This document shows positions 8,113-13,474 of a stretch of DNA of 22,013 nt, piece after piece. The first letter of the stretch is position 1. Every line of letters begins with the position of its first letter. Position numbers and translations under genes: made by a program. Under the pieces are notes generated by a model. That model saw only the letters and a list, made by a program, of their open reading frames with translations, was not told where the DNA came from and did no database searches. Origin of the DNA: a virus; the IMG/VR virus record IMGVR_UViG_3300028025_000228, positions 1-22,013 of that record. One strand, 5' to 3'.

Positions 8113-8135
8113 CCGTATCGTAACTAGGAGACGAT
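8113..8135 (+). repeat. Left copy of degenerate direct repeat flanking the HNH gene
   Basis: CCGTATC (8113-8119) followed after 4 bases by CTAGGAGACGAT (8124-8135). The same two blocks in the same order recur downstream of the gene at 8747-8772 with a 7-base spacer and one mismatch. Confidence 0.55.
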
Positions 8136-8139
8136 ATGG
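8113..8139 (+). promoter_or_regulatory. Hairpin over the HNH start codon
   Basis: Bases 8113-8121 can pair with 8131-8139 (nine pairs, one of them G-U). The 9-base loop carries the Shine-Dalgarno AGGAG (8126-8130), and the ATG (8136-8138) lies in the 3' arm. Read-through RNA from the capsid operon would carry the whole stem. RNA started at the extended -10 promoter would lack the first 2-5 bases of it. This suggests translation control of the endonuclease. Confidence 0.6.
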
Positions 8140-8705
8140 AATATCCAACAAACAGAACTGATGCAAAAAAAGCCGGAGTTAAGCACTATTTCACAGGCAA
8201 ACCGTGTACGCGAGGGCATATTGCTTTACGCAAAACCAAAGGCGTATGTGTTGAGTGTATGAAAGAAGACTGGGTTTTAGATAATGAACGGCGTAAAGAA
8301 CAACCAAAATCAGAAGCGGCAAAAGCTGCGGGACGTAAATATTACGAACGCAATAAAGAAGTAGTTAAAGCTCGTGCTGCATCTAGACCGGCTGAAGAAA
8401 AACAAAGACATAGAAATAATCACAAAGAAGCAAACCCAGAACTATACAAAGCCTTAACCAGTGTGCGTAAGCGCCGCCATAGGGATGCCACGCCTCTTTG
8501 GGTTACAGCAGAGCAAAAACTTAGTATGCGGCAGCTTTATTTGCAAGCCCAACAGTTAACTAAAACTACAGGTGAACGCTATGTTGTTGACCATATAGTG
8601 CCGTTAATAAGCCCTGATGTGTGCGGGCTACATGTACCGTGGAACCTGCGTGTCATTACTCAAGAAGAAAATTTAAAGAAGTCAAACAAACTACTTGCAC
8701 CGTAA
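8136..8705 (+). CDS. HNH endonuclease (free-standing, mobile)
   Basis: A 189-residue protein. The N-terminus has a CxxxH...CxxC zinc site (C24, H28, C38, C41) of the type seen in phage HNH nucleases. The middle (40-140) is long, basic and helical, with YYERNKEVVKARA-like repeats. The C-terminal 148-186 is the HNH core: VVDHIVPLISPDVCGLHVPWNLRV then TQEENLKKSNK, with the metal-binding Asp-His, a central His and the downstream Asn. Such genes are usually homing or selfish nucleases that nick sequences lacking the insertion. It splits a virion gene order, has its own promoter, terminator upstream, and a hairpin over its start. A packaging-associated HNH role is less likely because those lie beside terL. 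Confidence 0.88.
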   Translation: MEYPTNRTDAKKAGVKHYFTGKPCTRGHIALRKTKGVCVECMKEDWVLDNERRKEQPKSEAAKAAGRKYYERNKEVVKARAASRPAEEKQRHRNNHKEANPELYKALTSVRKRRHRDATPLWVTAEQKLSMRQLYLQAQQLTKTTGERYVVDHIVPLISPDVCGLHVPWNLRVITQEENLKKSNKLLAP

Positions 8706-8723
8706 CCAAATAAAGCGTATAAA
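8695..8723 (+). promoter_or_regulatory. Possible sigma70-type promoter at the end of the HNH gene
   Basis: TTGCAC (8695-8700), a 17-base spacer and TATAAA (8718-8723). The -10 matches five of six consensus bases and the spacing is ideal, but the -35 matches only its TTG. It would start transcription near A8730 and drive the virion genes from 8813 on, which otherwise depend on read-through of the HNH transcript. Confidence 0.5.
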
Positions 8724-8746
8724 TGCAGTACGACTAGGACTAAATG

Positions 8747-8772
8747 CCGTATCAACCCGCCTAGGGGACGAT
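8747..8772 (+). repeat. Right copy of degenerate direct repeat flanking the HNH gene
   Basis: CCGTATC (8747-8753) and CTAGGGGACGAT (8761-8772) repeat the blocks seen at 8113-8135. Here the AGGGG is 45 bases from the next real start, so it is not the active ribosome site. It may be a relic of the original leader that the HNH gene entered. Confidence 0.55.
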
Positions 8773-8805
8773 GCACAGATGATACGGTGACTTGTGCATA
8801 AAGGA
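8747..8805 (+). promoter_or_regulatory. Structured leader with interleaved stems before the ribosome site
   Basis: Stem A pairs CCGTATCA (8747-8754) with TGATACGG (8780-8787). Stem B pairs ATGCACA (8771-8777) with TGTGCAT (8793-8799). The arms alternate, so the RNA could form a pseudoknot or switch between the two stems. Inside stem A, CCC (8756-8758) can pair with GGG (8765-8767). Stem B ends one base before the Shine-Dalgarno AAGGA (8801-8805) of the gene starting at 8813. I do not recognise it as a named riboswitch. Confidence 0.5.
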
Positions 8806-8812
8806 TTCCATC

Positions 8813-9337
8813 ATGGGTTTCGCTACACACCTCGGTCCGTGGCTGCTTGGTACGGTTAAAAATACGACTGGCACTACAGTCGGTACAATTGAAAACCTCG
8901 GTTCTACAATTGTCAGCCAAACATTCAAAAAGAACTACACCGGTCAAGCTGCTTCCGCAACGACAGATACCATTTGTGTATTGCCAGCAGGCGCACAAAT
9001 CTTAGATATTTTTGTTGACACCCTTGTTGCTTTTACAGGTTCGACTGCCGCCAACTTAACCATTGGTGATGGCACAACAGCTAACTTGTATTGGGCAAGT
9101 TCTGACATTACGACTCAAGGTCGTTTGGCAATTACCAACGCCGCAAGCAAACTGGCAAACTGGGCAGGCGCAGCGACCACAGCATCACCTAACGGCGCAG
9201 GTATTGGCGCAACAGACGTTAAAGTTGTTGCAACACTGACTCCTACTGTCGCAGCCGTAACTGCTGGAACTGTTCAGTACACCGTCATGTATGTGGTTGC
9301 CAACTCAAACGGCGCACAGTTCCCAGCGTCAGCTTAA
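8813..9337 (+). CDS. Conserved virion structural protein
   Basis: A 174-residue, Thr/Ala/Gly-rich, beta-strand protein. The opening GFATHLGPWLLGTVKNTTGT and the segment VLPAGAQILDIFVDTLVAF followed by TIGDGTTANLY are hallmarks of a common phage family found downstream of major capsid genes and annotated as structural. A head decoration or fibre role is plausible. I chose ATG 8813 because AAGGA at 8801-8805 lies 7 bases before it. An in-frame TTG at 8792 has no ribosome site and lies within a predicted stem. The gene is separated from the capsid gene by the HNH insertion and probably has its own promoter at 8695-8723. Confidence 0.8.
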   Translation: MGFATHLGPWLLGTVKNTTGTTVGTIENLGSTIVSQTFKKNYTGQAASATTDTICVLPAGAQILDIFVDTLVAFTGSTAANLTIGDGTTANLYWASSDITTQGRLAITNAASKLANWAGAATTASPNGAGIGATDVKVVATLTPTVAAVTAGTVQYTVMYVVANSNGAQFPASA

Positions 9338-9344
9338 TCTTCTA

Positions 9345-9360
9345 AGGGGGTTCGCCCCCT
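9345..9360 (+). terminator. UUCG-capped GC hairpin between virion genes
   Basis: AGGGGG (9345-9350), loop TTCG, CCCCCT (9355-9360): a six-pair stem with a very stable UUCG-type loop, 7 bases after the stop of the upstream gene. There is no T run behind it (GTTTAAC follows), so it is more likely an RNA 3'-end stabiliser, processing or attenuation site than a full terminator. Confidence 0.45.
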
Positions 9361-9382
9361 GTTTAACATCTAGGAGATTATT

Positions 9383-9886
9383 ATGATGCAAACTGACGTA
9401 AAAGCAGGGCATTTAAACAATACTGGGTTTGTACTGTTAGGTCGTACACGGCTTAAAGCCTTATCTACTGTTGGTTCTGCCACTGCGGGTACGCTTGATA
9501 TTTTTGACACCACTGTTGCGCCTGTTACAACGGCAACATACACACGTTCTGGTGCAACGGTCACGGTAACTAGCACTGCTCACGGACTATCAACAGGTGA
9601 TGTGCGTGGTTTTGCTTTTGCCAGTGCGTCTGGTTCATCTGCGACCAACGGTAATTACACAATTACCAAAACAGGCGCAAACACTTTTACCATCACAGAC
9701 ATTAACTCAGGCACAATTGCGAGTACCGCTCTTTCGTATTCAACATTGTGGGTATCCTCGTATGATATTGGCGCAACAGATGTGTTTGGGAATATTGTTT
9801 TAATTCCCGGTGAAGGTGTGTTAATTCAAAATGGCATTTATCTTCTGATGACAAATCTTACGTCTGCGAATATTTACTATGGCTAA
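9383..9886 (+). CDS. Virion structural protein with inserted beta domain
   Basis: A 167-residue protein. The outer parts, residues 1-50 (GFVLLGRTRLKALSTVGSAT, LDIFDTTVAP) and 120-167 (SYDIGATDVFGNIVLIPGEG, GIYLLMTNL), look like a short phage structural protein of about 100 residues. Between them, about 51-112 form a separate module, with YTRSGATVTVTSTAHGLSTG and NGNYTITKTGANTFTIT. Such modules occur in many phage virion proteins and resemble FCCH-like or Ig-like beta inserts. AGGAG at 9372-9376 supports ATG 9383. The stop overlaps the next gene by 8 bases. A surface-exposed head or tail protein is the likely role. Confidence 0.75.
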   Translation: MMQTDVKAGHLNNTGFVLLGRTRLKALSTVGSATAGTLDIFDTTVAPVTTATYTRSGATVTVTSTAHGLSTGDVRGFAFASASGSSATNGNYTITKTGANTFTITDINSGTIASTALSYSTLWVSSYDIGATDVFGNIVLIPGEGVLIQNGIYLLMTNLTSANIYYG

Positions 9887-10133
9887 GAAAACCCCATCCC
9901 TTGCTGTAGGTCGCGGTGAGAAGCTGCCGGTCAAGCAGGGGGCAGGGTTAACTGCCAAAGGTCGCGCTAAGTACAACGCAGCAACTGGGTCAAACTTAAA
10001 GGCTCCACAGCCTGAAGGTGGTCCACGCAAGAAATCGTTTTGCGCCAGAATGTCAGGAATGCCCGGTCCGATGAAAGATGAAAAAGGCAGACCAACACGC
10101 AAAGCTGCAAGTCTCAAACGGTGGAAATGTTAA
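9879..10133 (+). CDS. Small basic Cys-terminal protein (DUF6321-like)
   Basis: An 84-residue, Lys/Arg/Gly-rich protein with the pattern PSLAVGRGEKLPVKQGAGLT, then AKGRAKYNAATGSNLKAPQP and KKSFCARMSGMPGPM, ending KRWKC. I recognise this pattern from many phage genomes and believe it corresponds to DUF6321, but cannot verify the number. It overlaps the upstream gene by 8 bases and the next by 1 (TAATG). High positive charge and the virion-gene context suggest a DNA-contacting internal or minor virion protein. That role is inference. The terminal Cys recurs in two other small proteins of this cluster. Confidence 0.75.
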   Translation: MAKKTPSLAVGRGEKLPVKQGAGLTAKGRAKYNAATGSNLKAPQPEGGPRKKSFCARMSGMPGPMKDEKGRPTRKAASLKRWKC

Positions 10134-10750
10134 TGCCCAGTACATCAAAGAAACAATCTAATTTTATGGCGGCAGTCGCACACAATCCTGCGTTTGCCAA
10201 AAAAGTTGGTGTACCTCAATCTGTAGGTAAAGATTTTAACGCAGCAGATAAAGGTAAAAAGTTTCGTTCCGGTGGTAGAGCTGACCTTCAGCGTGTTAAC
10301 AAGTTAAAAACTGATCATGGCTCCATGAGCCTATTTAAACAAGGTGGCGTTATGAAAAGCGATATGAAAGAAGACATGAAAATGGACAAGGCTCAAGACA
10401 AGTCCATGATTAAAAAAGCGTTTAAACAACATGACGCTCAAGAACATAAAGGTGGCAAGGGAACTAAACTTGCTTTAAAGAAAGGCGGCGCAGCTAAAAT
10501 GGCTGATGGCGGAATGACTGACCCTCGTGCCAAGATGATGATGGCTAAAATGGGTGCTGACCGTGCTGGTCGTGCAATGCCTGCTCCTACAGCGGATATG
10601 CGTGGTCGCGCTATGCCTAAGCGCCCTGCTGAAGCACCTATGATGAAGAAAGGTGGCATGACCAAGATGGCTAAAGGTGGCGGCATTGAGTCTAAGGGCA
10701 AAACCAAAGGAACAATGATCCGAATGAAGTCTGGCGGCAAAGCTTGCTAA
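10133..10750 (+). CDS. Lys/Met/Gly-rich basic protein, phage-conserved
   Basis: A 205-residue, strongly basic protein. The conserved N-terminus MPSTSKKQSNFMAAVAHNPA followed by FAKKVGVPQSVGKDF identifies the start at ATG 10133, which overlaps the upstream stop as TAATG; GGTGGA at 10120-10125 can serve as ribosome site. An in-frame GTG at 10121 is less likely. The rest is low-complexity: repeated KKGG, KMADGGM and AKMM motifs, and a C-terminus with SKGKTKGTM ending in GGKAC. The nearly identical SKGKTKG element occurs in the next protein. No enzymatic domain is visible. It may bind nucleic acid, or be an internal head protein, but the function is unknown. Confidence 0.75.
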   Translation: MPSTSKKQSNFMAAVAHNPAFAKKVGVPQSVGKDFNAADKGKKFRSGGRADLQRVNKLKTDHGSMSLFKQGGVMKSDMKEDMKMDKAQDKSMIKKAFKQHDAQEHKGGKGTKLALKKGGAAKMADGGMTDPRAKMMMAKMGADRAGRAMPAPTADMRGRAMPKRPAEAPMMKKGGMTKMAKGGGIESKGKTKGTMIRMKSGGKAC

Positions 10751-10759
10751 GGATTTGTT

Positions 10760-11137
10760 ATGAAAAAGAAACGGTTTGCAGATGGCGGAATGTACGATGC
10801 AGGTAATGACTTGCCTAAAGATATGGGCAGAATGTCAGGAGGAATTTCTGGAGGCTTACCTCCTTTGCGCCGAACAACTCCTACATTAAGCGATGATCAA
10901 ATTGCTGGGAAAATGAAACTTCAAAAGTTAAAAGATACTTACGGTCCAAATCAAGATGAACGAGACCGCATGGAACGCGCAGCATTAGCAGAAGAAGCTA
11001 AACCTAAAGTTTATATGAGTCCTGACGGCAGGACAGGCGGCATGGGTCCACTTAAAAAGATGGCTAAAGGCGGGTCTGCATCAAAACGTGGCGACGGTTG
11101 TTGTTCTAAGGGCAAGACTAAAGGTCGAATGGTATGA
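10760..11137 (+). CDS. Gly-rich basic protein with CCSKGKTKG tail
   Basis: A 125-residue protein with an N-terminal FADGGMYDAGNDLP element, a Gly/Ser-Pro segment, a charged helical middle (DERDRMERAALAEEAK), and a C-terminus KKMAKGGSASKRGDGCCSKG ending KTKGRMV. The tail repeats the SKGKTKG motif of the upstream protein, and the coding DNA of that element (11105-11124) is nearly identical to 10691-10710, which suggests duplication or exchange. AAGGA at 10749-10753 lies 6 bases before ATG 10760. The stop overlaps the next start as ATGA. The function is unknown. Confidence 0.7.
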   Translation: MKKKRFADGGMYDAGNDLPKDMGRMSGGISGGLPPLRRTTPTLSDDQIAGKMKLQKLKDTYGPNQDERDRMERAALAEEAKPKVYMSPDGRTGGMGPLKKMAKGGSASKRGDGCCSKGKTKGRMV

Positions 11138-11418
11138 GAGCTTCTCGCGGTATGGGTGCTATTAACCCTTCCAAGATGCCTAAAGGCAAGCGTAAAGAAC
11201 GCCGCGATGACACCGACTTCACTGAATATGCTGAAGGTGGCAAGGTAAAGTCTAAAGTAAATGAAGCAGGTAATTACACTAAACCCAGTTTGCGTAAACG
11301 CATTTTTAATAGCGTCAAAGCTGCGGCGGTTCAGGGTACAGGCGCTGGAAAATGGAGCGCGAGAAAAAGTCAATTAGTAGTTAAAAAATATAAAGCAGCA
11401 GGTGGTGGATATAAATGA
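11134..11418 (+). CDS. Small basic phage-conserved protein
   Basis: A 94-residue, very basic protein. The opening MRASRGMGAINPSKMPKGK, a YAEGGKV element, then NEAGNYTKPSLRKRIFNSVK, and GKWSARKSQLVVKKYKAAGG form a pattern I know from many environmental phage genomes. The C-terminal half resembles a small domain of unknown function (DUF5872-like, not verified). It is coupled to both neighbours by ATGA overlaps (11134-11137 and 11415-11418). The basic RKSQ...KKYKAAGGGYK end suggests binding to nucleic acid or to an acidic partner. Confidence 0.75.
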   Translation: MRASRGMGAINPSKMPKGKRKERRDDTDFTEYAEGGKVKSKVNEAGNYTKPSLRKRIFNSVKAAAVQGTGAGKWSARKSQLVVKKYKAAGGGYK

Positions 11419-11657
11419 GTAGTCTAGCAAAACCGCAGCAGTCTTTAAAAGCTTGGGGTGACCAGAAATGGACAACCAAGTCAGGCAAAAAATCGTCTGA
11501 GACCGGTGAGCGGTATTTGCCTAAGAAAGCTATTGAGGCACTTAGCCCTGCGGAGTACGCAGCCACAACTAAAGCAAAGCGTAAAGGTAAGGCAGCAGGC
11601 AAACAGTTTGTAGCTCAACCTAAAAGCATTGCTAAGAAAACATCAGGGTTTAGATAA
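11415..11657 (+). CDS. Small basic phage-conserved protein
   Basis: An 80-residue basic protein: SLKAWGDQKWTTKSGKKSSE, then TGERYLPKKAIEALSPAEYA, then TTKAKRKGKAAGKQFV and a Lys-rich end. Homologous proteins recur in phage virion modules, often beside the preceding gene, but have no assigned role that I know. Start and stop are both inside overlaps (ATGA at 11415, TAATG at 11655-11659). It belongs to the same group of short basic proteins and may be packaged with DNA or help head completion. This is a suggestion from context only. Confidence 0.75.
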   Translation: MSSLAKPQQSLKAWGDQKWTTKSGKKSSETGERYLPKKAIEALSPAEYAATTKAKRKGKAAGKQFVAQPKSIAKKTSGFR

Positions 11658-12577
11658 TGGCTACTAGTGGTTTAAACGCATTCAATCTTGATCTCTCAGA
11701 ACTTGTCGAAGAGGCATTTGAGAGATGCGGGTCTGAACTTCGTACTGGCTATGATTTACGCACAGCTAGACGCAGTTTAAACATCCTAACAATTGAATGG
11801 GCAAACCGTGGCATTAACCTTTGGACAATTGAGCAAGGCTCATTTCCGCTTGTTCAGGGACAAATTGCGTACCCAATACCAACGGACACAATAGATTTGC
11901 TTGATCAAGTTATCCGCACGGGATCAGGCTCAACGCAAGTTGACATTAACATTACCCGAATTTCTGAATCTACATACGCAACAATTCCGACAAAGAACGC
12001 ACAGGGTCGCCCTATTCAGGTTTGGATTAACCGACAGTCTGGCAACACAAACTCTGTTGCTTCAGCGGTTTTAGACGGTGCAATTTCATCTACCGCTACA
12101 ACTATCAATGTGTTATCGGCTGCAAACCTGCCCTCACAGGGATACTTAAAGATTGATAACGAAGTCATTCTTTATCAAAACATTAGCGGCAATCAATTGT
12201 TAAATTGCTTTCGTGGGCAGAACAACACTACTGCTGCGGCTCATTCAACTGCTGTTTCTGCGTATCAAATATTCCTACCAAACGTGAACATTTGGCCCAC
12301 TGCAAACGCTCCGGGCAATCAATATACGTTTGTTTACTGGCGCTTACGCAGAGTGCAAGACGGCGGTGGCGGTGTAAACACGCAAGACATTCCATTCCGC
12401 TTTATTCCATGCCTTGTAGCAGGACTGGCTTATTATTTGAGCATTAAATTGCCAAACATGGATATGAACCGCGCAGCAGGTTTAAAGATGGACTATGAAC
12501 AACAGTTTCAGTTAGCCGCAGACGAAGACAGAGAAAAAGCATCAATACGATTTGTCCCACGCAATACGTTTTATTGA
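11657..12577 (+). CDS. Head-tail adaptor protein (P22 gp4-like) with inserted domain
   Basis: A 306-residue protein. The helical N-terminus LVEEAFERCGSELRTGYDLR and RRSLNILTIEWANRGINLWT, followed by a strand segment AYPIPTDTIDLLDQVI, are typical of P22 gp4-like tail accessory or head-completion proteins, which sit under the portal. The C-terminus (LVAGLAYYLSIKLP, MDYEQQFQLAADEDREKASI) is also typical. Residues about 134-203 form an extra beta module: TATTINVLSAANLPSQGYLK, VILYQ, CFRGQNNTTAAAHSTAV. Modules of this kind are found in tail proteins of many phages. The start at 11657 overlaps the upstream stop (TAATG). The adaptor assignment is by pattern recognition. Confidence 0.82.
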   Translation: MATSGLNAFNLDLSELVEEAFERCGSELRTGYDLRTARRSLNILTIEWANRGINLWTIEQGSFPLVQGQIAYPIPTDTIDLLDQVIRTGSGSTQVDINITRISESTYATIPTKNAQGRPIQVWINRQSGNTNSVASAVLDGAISSTATTINVLSAANLPSQGYLKIDNEVILYQNISGNQLLNCFRGQNNTTAAAHSTAVSAYQIFLPNVNIWPTANAPGNQYTFVYWRLRRVQDGGGGVNTQDIPFRFIPCLVAGLAYYLSIKLPNMDMNRAAGLKMDYEQQFQLAADEDREKASIRFVPRNTFY

Positions 12578-12585
12578 GGTGAGTC

Positions 12586-13008
12586 ATGCCCTCTAAATAC
12601 GCTAGTGGTAAACATAGTATTGCAGAATGTGACCGTTGCGGTCAGCGGTATAAGTTAAAAGAGTTAAGAAAGCAGATTTTAAAAACACATGTGTACAACG
12701 TTAAAGTTTGCCCTAGTTGCTGGGACCCGGATCAGCCTCAGTTGCAATTAGGTATGTACCCAGTTAATGACCCGCAAGCAGTGCATGAGCCAAGACCAGA
12801 TGTGAGCTATCAAGTATCAGGTAATAGCGGGTTACAGATTGGATTAACAGGCTCCACCAACGTTGTTGATTATGGTGTTCCTGAAGGCGGTAGCAGAATA
12901 TTTCAGTGGGGCTGGAACCCTGTTGGTGGCGCAATGGATGATGGTCTAACACCAAACGATTTAGTAGTTGATTGTCAGATTGGTACGGTTACAATAACAG
13001 TTACTTAG
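12586..13008 (+). CDS. Zinc-ribbon virion-module protein
   Basis: A 140-residue protein. Residues 15-45 hold two CxxC pairs (C15/C18 in CDRCG and C42/C45 in CPSCW) with a 23-residue spacing, a clear zinc-ribbon signature. Next comes DPDQPQLQLGMYPVNDPQAV, and the C-terminal half is strand-rich with IFQWGWNPVGGA and LTPNDLVVDCQIGTVTITV. The complete pattern occurs in uncharacterised phage proteins beside gp4-like adaptors. A structural zinc in a head-tail or tail component is likely, and DNA binding is possible. AGGTGAG just before ATG 12586 is the ribosome site. Confidence 0.8.
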   Translation: MPSKYASGKHSIAECDRCGQRYKLKELRKQILKTHVYNVKVCPSCWDPDQPQLQLGMYPVNDPQAVHEPRPDVSYQVSGNSGLQIGLTGSTNVVDYGVPEGGSRIFQWGWNPVGGAMDDGLTPNDLVVDCQIGTVTITVT

Positions 13009-13017
13009 GAGCTTAAA

Positions 13018-13197
13018 ATGGCTTATAAACGTGGCGCTGATGGCGTAGCAAAGAAAGGCAAAACGGAAGGCAAAAACCTTGGCAATGAAGGCGCTAAAGT
13101 TTTAGGCATGAAAGGCGGCAAAAAAGCTGCTGGTGTGTCTTCTGAATCAATGAAGTCAATGGGTCGCAATCTGGCTCGCGTTGCCAATCAGGGGTAA
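13018..13197 (+). CDS. Short Lys/Gly-rich protein
   Basis: A 59-residue basic protein: MAYKRGADGVAKKGKTEGKN, then LGNEGAKVLGMKGGKKAAGV, then a Ser/Met/Arg helix ending NLARVANQG. ATG 13018 has AGGAG about 7 bases upstream, and the stop is followed after 2 bases by the next start. The KKGKTEGKN element recalls the KGKTKG motif of the proteins at 10133 and 10760. It is one of the series of short basic proteins in the virion module. No known domain is visible. Confidence 0.75.
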   Translation: MAYKRGADGVAKKGKTEGKNLGNEGAKVLGMKGGKKAAGVSSESMKSMGRNLARVANQG

Positions 13198-13199
13198 TC

Positions 13200-13472
13200 A
13201 TGGCTAAATTTAGCGCAAAAATGATGGGCAAAGAAGTGGGTGACGCTGGTATCTATGCCAAGCCGCACACAATGGATGGCAAGCCATTAAAGCTTTCAGA
13301 AAACATGCAAGACCCAAACTGTTTAAACGCTGAACAAAGCGGTCCTCGTTCAGGTGCAAAGCGTGTTAGCGCAGGTAATCCAGCCCGTGATGATGTTAAA
13401 ACCACTGGCATTGAAACTCGCGGAAACGGTGCAGCAACCAAGGGTCGTATGGCTCGTGGACCTATGTGCTAA
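13200..13472 (+). CDS. Small basic Cys-terminal protein with GAATKG motif
   Basis: A 90-residue protein. The N-terminus MAKFSAKMMGKEVGDAGIYA leads to a Pro/Asn-rich middle, and the C-terminus TTGIETRGNGAATKGRMARG ends PMC. The RGNGAATKGRMARGPM motif is recurrent at the ends of small phage virion-module proteins. The GIETRG and TKGRM elements parallel GIESKG and TKGTM of the protein at 10133. It follows the previous gene after 2 bases and ends just before the second adaptor gene. It is probably a minor virion component; its function is unknown. Confidence 0.75.
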   Translation: MAKFSAKMMGKEVGDAGIYAKPHTMDGKPLKLSENMQDPNCLNAEQSGPRSGAKRVSAGNPARDDVKTTGIETRGNGAATKGRMARGPMC

Positions 13473-13474
13473 CT

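Noticed and set aside
8771-8790. Leader-peptide ORFs (ATG 8771 and ATG 8779, three codons each)
   Set aside because: Too short to distinguish from chance; the nearby AGGGG is better explained as part of the flanking repeat.
8792-8812. TTG start for the virion gene at 8813
   Set aside because: No ribosome site, and it lies within a predicted stem, while ATG 8813 has AAGGA at a good distance.
8730-8812. Known riboswitch or ribozyme (fluoride, twister, HDV-like, glutamine-type)
   Set aside because: I compared remembered consensus elements and found no convincing match; only the unclassified structure is reported.
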